From Flavobacteriaceae bacterium (GTDB taxonomy: Bacteria; Bacteroidota; Bacteroidia; Flavobacteriales; Flavobacteriaceae), in contig JABSPM010000088.1 in assembly GCA_013215095.1 (NCBI GenBank), positions 1-64,000 on the forward strand: a stretch of DNA of 64,000 bases, in the 5' to 3' direction. Shown here in pieces: positions 17,225 through 26,235 of the stretch (positions within the stretch are counted from its first letter, which is position 1; each line of letters begins with the position of its first letter). The translations under genes were made by a program, and so were the position numbers. A model generated the notes under the pieces. That model saw only the letters and a program-made list of their open reading frames with translations. It was not told the origin of the DNA and made no database searches.

Positions 17225-19909
17225 TTATTCAACAATAATCTTTCCTGTTTCAAAGACATCGCCTTTTCCTAGTTTTACAATATAAACACCACTAGATGCA
17301 TAAGACATATCTAATTCATATCTAAACACTCCATTTTCTTTAGAGATATTGTTAAATACAACTTGTTGTCCTAAAACGTTAAATAAACTAAATGACAAAT
17401 CTTTATCATACCCTGTTTTCAAAACGATTTCATACTGGTTATTTGGCAATGATACAATACTAAACTCAGACGCATCTAAAGTAAAATCATTAACATTTAA
17501 AGCTGTATCAACAATATTCACCATATAGTCATGCACCTCTCCGTAGTCGAAGTCAGAACAAGGATCTAAAACATCTCCTGAAGCAGAACCGTCAATTGCT
17601 TTTGCTCTTAATACGTGATTGCCTAGAGCCCCATCAACAGGAATATTCAATGTAAAATCAGACAATGCAACTGCAGCAGTAAAAGTTTCTCCTGAAATTA
17701 AACGTTCAGATGATTCAAAAGTACCATTGTCATCAAAATCAATCCATACAGAAAGTTGTTCAACACCTATCCCTGATGTCCAGTTTTGCTGTGCTTGCAA
17801 TAAATGTGCATTACTTCCAGATGCGCGATCTAAATCTGTAAGCATATCTCTACGATCTACATATCCTTGACCATTTCCGTTACATCCATTCCCACCATCA
17901 TCTGCATCAATGGTTCCTAAAACAAATTTCTTTATTCCATCTAAATTACATCCAAGTGTTGCTGCAGGTTCACATAATGTCGCTGCATTAGTAACATTTT
18001 TACTCATACTATCATTATTATTATTCTCATCACCTGTTAAATTGGTTGTAGCTACAATTGCATAAGTTTGGTTGGCTACAGATAAATCCGCCGTTTGGGT
18101 AAATGTATATGATTCTGTCGTTCCCGCTGCAATAGTACCAGTATAAGTTTCATTAACAGCTGCACCACCATCAATAGTATAACTTACTGGGACATTAGAC
18201 TGTGCATTTGTTCCAAAGTTCATAATAGAAATCGTAACTGCTTCTGTGGCTCCAAGAACCCCTGAATTTGGTGAATCAATACTAGACACACCAACATCAT
18301 TTGGAGAAGGTTCAACTATATCAAACACACCAACCATATCCGCTCTATTTGGATTAAAATACTCAGAAACGAACCAAAAAGAACCATCTGTTGGGTCTAT
18401 AGTTAAATGCGAATAATCTGCGTATCTAAGATTTGGATTATCTCCTGTACTTTGAACAATTAAGCCTTCGGCTGACGACATAACACCTAGAGCGTCACCA
18501 TCTAAACGTCCTGTGTAACGCAATGATATGCTTTCTGTGTTACTCAAAGAAGAATATCCCATTCCTATATCACCATCGGCATTCATTCCTATACTTGCTG
18601 CAAATGCATGTCTACCACCTGGGGCCGTATAAGTCCCTTCTTGATAAATAGTCCAAGGCTGACCATCAGCTGTTTGTCGCATCTCATACCATCTTACTCC
18701 AGCTAGTTCTCCACCGCTACCATCAGTATTTACTACAAAGTTAAATACAGCGGAGTTGTGAGTAGTGAATTTTCTGAATTGTGCTTGATTCATTATTGTA
18801 GCTTGCATAGCATCGATATCTGGACCACTTGGTTGTGCTAGATTTGAAAAACTACCGCCATCAAAAACACCTGTAAATGCAGTAACATCAACCTCAGTTG
18901 GTGCAGAAATGGTTGAATTTCCAGAATTAGTCCAATCTATGTTTAATGTCCATAATTTTAGGTGGTCTGTAGCTACACCTGCCCATGCATCATCTTGCTG
19001 ATACACCACTGTAGCGTTACCTGAAGCTGGATGCGCACCTCCTGATATGTTAAATACTTGAGGACTGTAAAATCCATTGGTTACGATACCCGTTAAGTTA
19101 AATGCTTGAATACTTGCACTAGTGTCTCCAACAAGCATTTTATCTCTTTCTAATGCCCATAATTGACCATTTCCTCCACTGATATTGGCAGTCACATAAT
19201 ATCCATCTGACCAAATGGAAATTTTTTGATAATCTGGAAATCCATTTCCTGTTCCAAAACTAGTAGGAGAATAAACATGCCAACCACTATTTACAGGGTC
19301 ACTACCTTGAGAAATTGCAATATGGAATCCATTTGTAGTCCCACCGACATCAGGACCGTCAAATTCCATAACAATAAATCGATCTGCTTCTTCATCATAC
19401 AACACTACAGGATCTCCTGGTGCAGTTCCAAAAAGGGTAGATAATGATGCTGCCGCAGTTGCAGGCGTACCATCTTTATTAAAAATTCTCCAAGCCGTAT
19501 TCCATGATGCTACATAATGATTAGGTCCTACGGCTCCTGTTGGATCTGAAGGTGTTGACGTTGATGCTGTTGTTTCAAATGTTAATGTTGGCGATTTTAT
19601 CGCTCTCTGACCAGCACTTCTGTTTGAACTTTCTAATAATGGATCTGGTCCTTTAGGCAAACCTTTCCCAGGTACGACTTTATTACCATGCCACCTTTTA
19701 TCTTTTCCAATCATCTTTTTATCGCTAACTGGATCGGCAGGAATAAAAGTTCCATCTTTAATTTGCTGCGCAATACTAGGAACAAATTTATAATTTAGTG
19801 TTCCGGACCACACTGGCTTTTGATTGTCATTATTTACTTTTTGCGCTGAAATTGAGCTAAAACTCAAAACAAAACAAAAAGTAAAAAACCATAGTAGATT
19901 TTTCTTCAT
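17225..19909 (-). CDS. Secreted T9SS cargo with CARDB-like and GEVED domains
   Basis: 894 residues. Signal peptide (about 1-22, ending ISAQ), then a region of about 500 residues resembling a propeller-like secreted domain (SDPTGAVGPNHYVASWNTAW, FPDYQKISIWSDGYY, YSHLTIDPTDGSFWFVSEY). Residues about 535-640 are CARDB-like (DVGVSSIDSPNSG, VTISIMNFGTN). A GEVED domain follows (SVWIDFDDNGTFE, FDYGEVHDYMVNI near 790). The last 80 residues (FSLFNVLGQQV, SSGVYIVKL, KIIVE) are a type A T9SS C-terminal sorting domain, removed during export. The protein should be secreted or surface attached; substrate unknown. A CAAA-repeat leader precedes the start. Confidence 0.85.
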   Translation of the reverse strand: MKKNLLWFFTFCFVLSFSSISAQKVNNDNQKPVWSGTLNYKFVPSIAQQIKDGTFIPADPVSDKKMIGKDKRWHGNKVVPGKGLPKGPDPLLESSNRSAGQRAIKSPTLTFETTASTSTPSDPTGAVGPNHYVASWNTAWRIFNKDGTPATAAASLSTLFGTAPGDPVVLYDEEADRFIVMEFDGPDVGGTTNGFHIAISQGSDPVNSGWHVYSPTSFGTGNGFPDYQKISIWSDGYYVTANISGGNGQLWALERDKMLVGDTSASIQAFNLTGIVTNGFYSPQVFNISGGAHPASGNATVVYQQDDAWAGVATDHLKLWTLNIDWTNSGNSTISAPTEVDVTAFTGVFDGGSFSNLAQPSGPDIDAMQATIMNQAQFRKFTTHNSAVFNFVVNTDGSGGELAGVRWYEMRQTADGQPWTIYQEGTYTAPGGRHAFAASIGMNADGDIGMGYSSLSNTESISLRYTGRLDGDALGVMSSAEGLIVQSTGDNPNLRYADYSHLTIDPTDGSFWFVSEYFNPNRADMVGVFDIVEPSPNDVGVSSIDSPNSGVLGATEAVTISIMNFGTNAQSNVPVSYTIDGGAAVNETYTGTIAAGTTESYTFTQTADLSVANQTYAIVATTNLTGDENNNNDSMSKNVTNAATLCEPAATLGCNLDGIKKFVLGTIDADDGGNGCNGNGQGYVDRRDMLTDLDRASGSNAHLLQAQQNWTSGIGVEQLSVWIDFDDNGTFESSERLISGETFTAAVALSDFTLNIPVDGALGNHVLRAKAIDGSASGDVLDPCSDFDYGEVHDYMVNIVDTALNVNDFTLDASEFSIVSLPNNQYEIVLKTGYDKDLSFSLFNVLGQQVVFNNISKENGVFRYELDMSYASSGVYIVKLGKGDVFETGKIIVE

Positions 19910-19925
19910 AATTGTTGTGATTTAA

Positions 19926-19965
19926 TTTGTTTGTTTGTTTGATTGTTTGTTTGATTGTTTGTTTA
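19926..19965 (-). repeat. Tetranucleotide repeat (CAAA/CAAT) in the 5' leader
   Basis: Ten consecutive 4-mers: TTTG x4, ATTG, TTTG x2, ATTG, TTTG, TTTA on the + strand, which is CAAA-type on the coding strand. It ends 16 bp before the ATG of the T9SS cargo gene. It is outside the frame, so a change in copy number could alter spacing or translation but not reading frame. Confidence 0.9.
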
Positions 19966-20311
19966 TCTGGGCTAAAGTTATTACTTTTTTCGTTATTTTT
20001 TGTAAGTTAAAAGCGATGATTATACTATTTTTTTGACTTATTTCTTCTAATTAAATATACTTTTTTAGATAATCACCTACATATCAATACCTATATTTAA
20101 GATTACAAGTTTAATCTCACATAATAAAAACATAAGACTATAGACATTTCTTTATGGAAATATATCACTATACATTTTATCTTTCACATTATTAACAGGT
20201 AAATTAATATCTCTAATGATCCTTTTGTGAAATTAATTTGCTAAATTACAGCTACTTGACATACAAATTCATCAACTATAAATCTTAAAAAACATGGTAT
20301 TGTTAAGTTCA

Positions 20312-20415
20312 TGGGTGGTAAGTATTCCTGCCGAAAAAGCGTGTTATTTGTATCGAGACTTGTTTTCAAGCTGATATCCGCAAGGAAAACCACCTTGAAA
20401 AACAAACAAATAACA
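20312..20415 (+). ncRNA. Candidate structured RNA (unidentified)
   Basis: Nested complementary segments: TGTTATTTGT (20342-20351) with ACAAATAACA (20406-20415), and inside it TTGTTTTCAAG (20360-20370) with 20394-20405, one bulged base. GGTGG near 20314-20318 can pair with CCACC at 20390-20394 as an alternative. The stems bracket the most GC-rich part of an AT-rich spacer. TTG at 20256-20258 and TATAAATC 18 bp later could be a promoter on the + strand. The strand is not certain. A 6S-like RNA is possible, but I cannot identify the family. Confidence 0.35.
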
Positions 20416-20543
20416 ATTGTAGTTTGCTATTCATAATTAGGTTTTAATTAATAATGGTTAATTCATCTATTGGATAAATTTAATGTTTTATTTAAAAAAA
20501 CAACAATTAATCAATTTAATTTCAGTTTTTTAACATAAAAACA

Positions 20544-20575
20544 GAAAAAGTCATCAGCAACCTAATGACTTTTTC
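20544..20575 (-). terminator. Terminator of glyS
   Basis: Stem GAAAAAGTCAT / ATGACTTTTTC with a 10-nt loop, starting 20 bp after the glyS stop; T-run on the minus strand. Confidence 0.85.
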
Positions 20576-20594
20576 AAAATGTTACGATTATCTT

Positions 20595-22136
20595 TTACAT
20601 CTTCATCAACCAAAATTTCACATCTACCTCCTGCTTAATAATATCTCTTAATGCATTAATTTTTACGCGTTTTTGCGCCATTGTATCTCTATAACGAATA
20701 GTTACAGAATGATCTTCTAGGGTATCATGATCCACTGTAATACAAAATGGCGTTCCTGCAGCATCTTGACGTCTATAACGTTTACCTACCGCATCTTTCT
20801 CATCGTATATAACATTGAAGTCCCATTTCAATTCTTCTACAATTTCTCTTGCCATATCTGGGAGGCCGTCTTTCTTTACTAAGGGGAAAATTGCTGCTTT
20901 TACAGGTGCTAATACAGCTGGAAGTCTTAATACGGTTCTTATACTTCCATCTTCCAAAGTTTCATCTATTAATGCATTAGAAAACACTGCCAAGAACATC
21001 CTATCTAGGCCAATAGAAGTTTCTAACACATAAGGCACATAACTTTTATTTTCTTCTGGATCAAAAAATTGCAGTTTCTTACCAGAATGTTCTTGATGTG
21101 CTTTTAAATCAAAATCTGTACGCGAATGAATACCTTCCAGTTCTTTAAATCCGAATGGAAATTTGAACTCAATATCAGCCGCGGCATCTGCATAATGTGC
21201 TAATTTTTCGTGATCATGAAAACGATAATTATCTTCTCCCATTCCTAATGACAAGTGCCATTTCATACGAGTTTCTTTCCAATGCTCATACCATTTTTGC
21301 TGTGTTCCTGGTTTTATAAAGAACTGCATTTCCATTTGCTCAAACTCACGCATTCTGAAAATAAATTGTCTCGCAACAATTTCATTCCTAAAAGCTTTTC
21401 CTGTTTGCGCTATCCCAAATGGAATTTTTAAACGCCCTGTTTTTTGAACATTAGCAAAATTGACAAATATTCCTTGTGCTGTTTCTGGTCGTAGATACAA
21501 ATCCATAGCGTTATCAGCGGAAGCACCTAACTTAGTTCCAAACATTAAATTGAATTGCTTAACATCTGTCCAATTCTTACTTCCTGTCATAGGATCTGCA
21601 ATTCCGAGTTCTTCGATTAACGCTTTCACATCCGCCAAATCTTCCTGTTCTAAAGATTTTGCCATACGCGATAAGATGCGATGTATGTTTTCTTGATAGC
21701 CTAGCACTCTGCTATTTGTAGACAGAAATTCCTCTTTATTAAACGCGTCTCCAAAACGTTTTGCAGCTTTCTTAACTTCTTTTTCAATCTTGCCCTCTAT
21801 CTTAGCACAATAATCTTCTATTAAAACATCTGCTCTATAGCGTTTTTTAGAATCTTTATTATCAATTAAGGGATCATTAAATGCATCGACGTGGCCAGAG
21901 GCTTTCCATGTTGTCGGATGCATAAAAATTGCGGCGTCTATACCCACAATATTCTCGTTCATCTGCACCATCGCTTTCCACCAATAGTCGCGAATATTTT
22001 TCTTTAACTCCACTCCATTTTGAGCGTAATCATAAACAGCACTTAAGCCATCATAAATTTCACTACTCTGAAACACATAACCATACTCTTTTGCATGAGC
22101 GATTACTTTTTTGAATTTGTCATCTTTATTTGCCAT
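20595..22136 (-). CDS. glyS: Glycyl-tRNA synthetase, alpha2 type
   Basis: 513 residues, class II synthetase charging tRNA-Gly. Motifs: MFGTKLG, YLRPETAQGIFVNFANV, FGIAQTGKAFRNEIVARQFIFRMREFEQME (motif 2 region), FYEH-like EWEHWKETR variant, and YVLETSIGLDRMFLAVFSNA (motif 3). The C-terminal anticodon domain spans about 410-513 (DMAREIVEELK, RYRRQDAAGTPFCITVDHDT). This is the homodimeric type, not the GlyQ/GlyS tetramer. It has its own terminator and stands downstream of a broken gene. Confidence 0.95.
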   Translation of the reverse strand: MANKDDKFKKVIAHAKEYGYVFQSSEIYDGLSAVYDYAQNGVELKKNIRDYWWKAMVQMNENIVGIDAAIFMHPTTWKASGHVDAFNDPLIDNKDSKKRYRADVLIEDYCAKIEGKIEKEVKKAAKRFGDAFNKEEFLSTNSRVLGYQENIHRILSRMAKSLEQEDLADVKALIEELGIADPMTGSKNWTDVKQFNLMFGTKLGASADNAMDLYLRPETAQGIFVNFANVQKTGRLKIPFGIAQTGKAFRNEIVARQFIFRMREFEQMEMQFFIKPGTQQKWYEHWKETRMKWHLSLGMGEDNYRFHDHEKLAHYADAAADIEFKFPFGFKELEGIHSRTDFDLKAHQEHSGKKLQFFDPEENKSYVPYVLETSIGLDRMFLAVFSNALIDETLEDGSIRTVLRLPAVLAPVKAAIFPLVKKDGLPDMAREIVEELKWDFNVIYDEKDAVGKRYRRQDAAGTPFCITVDHDTLEDHSVTIRYRDTMAQKRVKINALRDIIKQEVDVKFWLMKM

Positions 22137-22148
22137 GTCACAAAAATA

Positions 22149-22180
22149 AAAAACCGCTCCAAACTAATGGAAGGGTTTTA
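22149..22180 (-). terminator. Terminator after the broken coiled-coil gene
   Basis: Arms AAAACC and GGTTTT with inner TCCA/TGGA pairs, separated by mismatches, and a T-run on the minus strand. It separates glyS from the gene at 22199-23060. Confidence 0.65.
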
Positions 22181-22198
22181 AAATTTTTATTTATCGAA

Positions 22199-23060
22199 TT
22201 ACTTCAACACAATTTCTGTACTCCCAAGTCTTCGTTGTTCTTCATATACATTTACATTGTAGGTTCCTTTTTTTAATGTATCTTCTTCATATACACTTAC
22301 GCAAATATGCATAGCTTCATTTTGGAAATTTACAGTAGCTTTTGAGTTGTAAATTAAAAGTGAGTCTCCAAATTTTACCGCGCCTTGATCTGAAACAACA
22401 TTACCATCTGGACCAATAATTTGCACAGATCAATCTTTATGCGATTTTTCTGCAATCACAAAACACACTTCAAAAACATCTGAATTAAAAGCAACAATAG
22501 TTTCCAAATTTCTTTTGGCATGTTTTCTTTATTAAGTCTTTTACTTCCAATGTATTTACCTGTAACACCTGTGCTGCTTCAAGACTCTGTTTTAAACTCC
22601 TATTTTCTGCTTCCAGAATAACGTTTTTATTTTCTTGTCTATTTAACGCTTCTAAAAGCGATGATTTTTCTTCTAACACTATATTATACTGCTTTAAGGC
22701 AAAGGCTTCTTGTCGTTGTAATGCTTCATTTTTTTCTTCCAAAAAGACCACTTGTTTTGCAGCGGATACTTCAGATCCATTAAGCTTTATTCGATTTAAA
22801 GAATCTAATATAGATTGTGCTTTTTTTCGCGTATTCTCAAGCTCTATTCTTAGAGCATTGTTCCTAGAACTTATCTTTTCATACTCATTTATGATTTCGA
22901 CAAGCTCGTGTTGTTGAATCAATTTTTCTTGCTCCAACTGCATTCTTTTGGACTTAGCAGAACTAAAACTTGAAAAAAGATATACAGTAAGCATTGCAAC
23001 AAAAAAAATAGAGGTTCCTATTGCAATTCTGTATCTAAATGACTGAGGGTTGATTATCAT
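22199..23060 (-). pseudogene. Broken coiled-coil membrane protein (frameshift plus TGA)
   Basis: The N-terminal frame (MIINPQSFRYRIAIG) has one membrane helix (about 12-32) and a coiled coil to about residue 175, then reads out of frame to NYCCF and stops. Shifting one base in the A4 run at 22523-22526 restores RNLETIVAFNSDVFEVCFV; that frame meets a TGA at 22430-22432 (HKD stop SVQIIGPDG) and continues to RRLGSTEIVLK. The 862-bp length fits 287 codons plus one inserted base. The family, a membrane coiled coil with a small C-terminal beta domain, is familiar from Flavobacteriaceae but has no function known to me. Two separate lesions argue for real decay. Confidence 0.85.
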
Positions 23061-23139
23061 TTTAAACTAAAATTTGGATATTAATTAACTCTGTTTAAAT
23101 TAAATATTAATTTTGTAACACATAAATTTAATCGTCCAA

Positions 23140-23829
23140 ATGATAAAAAACTTACACAACTTGTTTTTTCCTGAGTTTTGTTTAGCCTGTAGTAAGTATT
23201 TACTAGACAATGAATCAGAAATATGCACGTCGTGTAGACATGAATTACCTACAACAGGATTTCATCATATAAAAAACAATCCTTTTGAAAAAGTGTTTTA
23301 TGGGCGGGTAAAAATTGAGCATGCTACCGCATTATTCTTTTTTCAAAAGAAAGGTAGTGTTCAGCAACTTCTTCATAATTTGAAATACAGAGGGCATGAG
23401 CGTATAGGTACGCTCCTTGGGAAATGGCTCGGACATGAACTCTCACAATCAGACTATTATAACGCTATTGATTTGATAATTCCAGTACCACTTCATAAGG
23501 CAAGATTAAGACAAAGAGGCTATAATCAGGTTGAAAAATTTGCACAAGAAATTGCGGTTTCATTGGGAGTTCAATACCATTCAAACATTCTTATCAAAAC
23601 AAGTTCTACCTCAACACAAGTGTTTAAAAAACGTTTAGAAAGATTAAACAGTTCTAAAGCTTCTTTTAAGGTTATAAATGCAGATATTTTAGCAGGGAAA
23701 CACATCTTACTCGTGGACGACATTATTACGACAGGCGCAACTATAGAAGCCTGTGCAAACCAACTTTTTACAGCAAACTTTAATAAAAATCTTAAAATTA
23801 GCGTTGCTACTATGGCAATTGCACAATAA
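23140..23829 (+). CDS. comF: ComF-family phosphoribosyltransferase-like protein
   Basis: 229 residues. N-terminal zinc-ribbon cysteines (FCLACSKYL, ICTSCRHEL) are followed by a PRTase fold with IDLIIPVPLHKARLRQRGYNQ and the PRPP-binding loop LLVDDIITTGAT near 190-201. The family supports DNA uptake and competence in other bacteria; the exact reaction is unknown. A -7-like TAATTTTG lies at 23108-23115. The gene starts 80 bp divergently from the broken coiled-coil gene. Confidence 0.9.
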   Translation: MIKNLHNLFFPEFCLACSKYLLDNESEICTSCRHELPTTGFHHIKNNPFEKVFYGRVKIEHATALFFFQKKGSVQQLLHNLKYRGHERIGTLLGKWLGHELSQSDYYNAIDLIIPVPLHKARLRQRGYNQVEKFAQEIAVSLGVQYHSNILIKTSSTSTQVFKKRLERLNSSKASFKVINADILAGKHILLVDDIITTGATIEACANQLFTANFNKNLKISVATMAIAQ

Positions 23830-23857
23830 GTTGTTTCTTTGCCTAAAATTTAGGTCC

Positions 23858-25468
23858 ATGAAGCGTTTTCTCTATCCTTTACTTCTATCATTGAGTGTTT
23901 TCTTAGCGCTTTACAGTTGTGCTAACAGAGGAAATCCAACGGGTGGCGAAAAAGATGTAGACCCTCCAATCATTATAAAATCAAAACCCGAAAATTTTTC
24001 CACAAACTTTAGGGGTGATGAAATTATAGTCTATTTTGACGAATATGTGAAAATTAAGGACTTACAAAAACATCTGATTATTTCTCCACCAATGGATGTT
24101 CAGCCTCAAATTACGCCTTTGGGTAACGCTAGCAAATACATCAAAATAAAAATTAAAGATACGCTTAAACCCAATACAACATATAGCTTTAATTTTGGAG
24201 AAAGCATTATTGACAATAACGAAGAAAATCCGTATCCTTATTACAAATATGTATGTTCTACAGGTGACTATATTGACTCTTTAAAATTGAAAGGCACCGT
24301 TAAAGATGCTTATAATTACACCACTGATGCTTTTATCGCAGTTGGTTTATATGAAAAAGATTCGACATACACAGATTCTATTATTTATAAAGAAAAGCCA
24401 AAATATGTGACAAGCACCTTAGACTCTACTGCCTTTGAGTTACAAAACATAAAAGCGGGCAACTATCTACTAGTGGCTTATAAAGAAGAGAACACCGATT
24501 ACATCTTTCAACCAAAAACTGATAAGATTGGTTTTATAAAAGAGGACATTACAATTCCATCGGATAGTACTTTTGAACTCAAGATGTTTAAAGAGCATTT
24601 AGATTTCAAAATGATTAGACCCAAGTTAATATCTGGCCAAAAGATTCTGTTTCCATTTGAGGGCACCCCAGACAAAACCTTAAAAATAAACCTTATTTCT
24701 ACTGCTCCTGATAATTACAATTCGACACTTATTAAGGATGCTAAAAAGGATTCGTTATATTATTTTTATGCTCCAAAAATTGAAAGCGACTCCTTACTAT
24801 TTACAGTCACAAACAAAAAAGAGATAGATACATTTACCGTGCGACTAAAGGCGCAAAAAATAGACTCTTTAATCCTAAACACACATCCTATAGGCGTACT
24901 CAACTTTAAAGATACTTTAGCAATTGGCGCCAACAACCCACTTTCTGGTATAGACATCAACAAAATTAGTATCATAGACAAGGATTCTGTTCAGGTTCCG
25001 TTTACTACCACTTTTGACAAAACTGCAAACAAGTATCAGTTCATTTTTGATAAAACTGAACAAAACCGCTATAGCATGACGGTGTTACCTGGTGCAATGA
25101 TTGATTTTTTTGAGCAACAAAACGACACGCTCAAAATCAAATTAAATACAAAATCTGAAGCTGAATATGGCAATATTCGTTTAACGCTAAAAAATGCAAA
25201 ATACCCCTTACGTATTGAATTAATAGGAAAACAGAATGGCACTATTGTTTCATCGTTTTATGCCCATAAAGACCAGCCGGTAGATTTGAGGCATATCCCA
25301 GCAGGAATGTACCACCTAAGAGTAATTTATGACACCAACAACAACAATATATTTGACACGGGTAGTTTCTTAAAACAACAACAACCCGAGCGTGTTAGCT
25401 TTTACCCAGAAGTATTAGAAATTAGATCGGGATGGGACAAGATTATTGAGTTTCAATTACAAGATTAA
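23858..25468 (+). CDS. Lipoprotein with SbsA-type Ig-like domain
   Basis: 536 residues from MKRFLYPLLLSLS, chosen because it gives a lipoprotein signal with Cys21 (LYSCANRG); the longer frame starts inside comF. Residues about 40-125 (DPPIIIKSKPENFSTNF, EIIVYFDEYVKIKDL, LKPNTTYSFNFGESI) are a bacterial Ig-like SbsA domain. The rest is beta rich and ends with a carboxypeptidase-regulatory-like segment (AGMYHLRVIYDTNNNNIFD). Probably outer-membrane anchored; function unknown. The 3' end overlaps the convergent amidase gene by 26 bp. Confidence 0.85.
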   Translation: MKRFLYPLLLSLSVFLALYSCANRGNPTGGEKDVDPPIIIKSKPENFSTNFRGDEIIVYFDEYVKIKDLQKHLIISPPMDVQPQITPLGNASKYIKIKIKDTLKPNTTYSFNFGESIIDNNEENPYPYYKYVCSTGDYIDSLKLKGTVKDAYNYTTDAFIAVGLYEKDSTYTDSIIYKEKPKYVTSTLDSTAFELQNIKAGNYLLVAYKEENTDYIFQPKTDKIGFIKEDITIPSDSTFELKMFKEHLDFKMIRPKLISGQKILFPFEGTPDKTLKINLISTAPDNYNSTLIKDAKKDSLYYFYAPKIESDSLLFTVTNKKEIDTFTVRLKAQKIDSLILNTHPIGVLNFKDTLAIGANNPLSGIDINKISIIDKDSVQVPFTTTFDKTANKYQFIFDKTEQNRYSMTVLPGAMIDFFEQQNDTLKIKLNTKSEAEYGNIRLTLKNAKYPLRIELIGKQNGTIVSSFYAHKDQPVDLRHIPAGMYHLRVIYDTNNNNIFDTGSFLKQQQPERVSFYPEVLEIRSGWDKIIEFQLQD

Positions 25469-26231
25469 ATTCATCTTTATCATTTAAAAATCGAAATTTA
25501 TTTCTCTGTTCTGATAAGTCTGTTTTATGCAGTGCTATCGTTTTCGTTTTGGCTTGAGCTGCTTCAAAGACGAGCAAGGTTTTACCTAAAGCATCATATA
25601 CAGCGCTATGCCCTACATACTCTAAGTTATTGGCGTCTGTTCCTACACGGTTTACACCAACACAATAGCTCATGTTTTCAATAGCTCTTGCCCTTAATAG
25701 TGTATCCCAAGCGTGTATCCTTTCTTTTGGCCAATTAGCAACATACACCAAAACATCATAATCTTGTGTATTTCTTGCCCATACAGGAAAACGCAAATCG
25801 TAACAAATCAAGGGACATATCTTCCACCCTTTATATGCAATAATTATTTGATTGACACCTCGTTTATACACCTTACCCTCTCCAGTCAATGTAAATGTAT
25901 GACGCTTATCATAAGAGGTGATTTTTCCGGATGGCTCAACAAACACAAAGCGATTAAAATACTCCGCGTCGTCTTTAATAGCTAGGCTACCACAAATTGC
26001 AACTTGCAAGTCATTGGACAACTTCAGTAACCAAGATATGGTTTCGCCTTGCATAGATTCTGCTACCTTTTGCGCGTTCATGGTAAACCCAGATGTAAAC
26101 ATCTCTGGCAAGATTATAATATCTGCTTTAGCTATGGAACGTATTTCTTTTTCTAATAATACGCGGTTCGCTTTAGCGTCCTCCCAAACCAATACGGTCT
26201 GAACTAAAGCTATATTTAGAATAGGCTTCAT
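25443..26231 (-). CDS. Nitrilase-family omega-amidase
   Basis: 262 residues. The nitrilase catalytic triad is in place: Glu43 (LPEMFTSGF), Lys109 (YDKRHTF) and Cys143 (LICYDLRFP). FTSGF and RFPVWARN are typical of the YafV/Nit2 group, which hydrolyses alpha-ketoglutaramate and related omega-amides. It follows the aminotransferase by 4 bp. Together they would transaminate with glutamine as donor and then pull the reaction by deamidating the keto product, as described for YbdL/YafV-type methionine salvage. Confidence 0.9.
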   Translation of the reverse strand: MKPILNIALVQTVLVWEDAKANRVLLEKEIRSIAKADIIILPEMFTSGFTMNAQKVAESMQGETISWLLKLSNDLQVAICGSLAIKDDAEYFNRFVFVEPSGKITSYDKRHTFTLTGEGKVYKRGVNQIIIAYKGWKICPLICYDLRFPVWARNTQDYDVLVYVANWPKERIHAWDTLLRARAIENMSYCVGVNRVGTDANNLEYVGHSAVYDALGKTLLVFEAAQAKTKTIALHKTDLSEQRNKFRFLNDKDEFNLVIETQ

Positions 26232-26235
26232 TAGA

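Larger units (their letters stand above)
19910..20594. other. 685-bp spacer: CAAA leader, structured element, glyS terminator
   Basis: No protein gene is supported. From left to right: a 40-bp tetranucleotide repeat in the leader of the cargo gene, about 290 bp of AT-rich sequence, a candidate structured RNA near 20312-20415, and the glyS terminator at 20544-20575. Confidence 0.65.
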
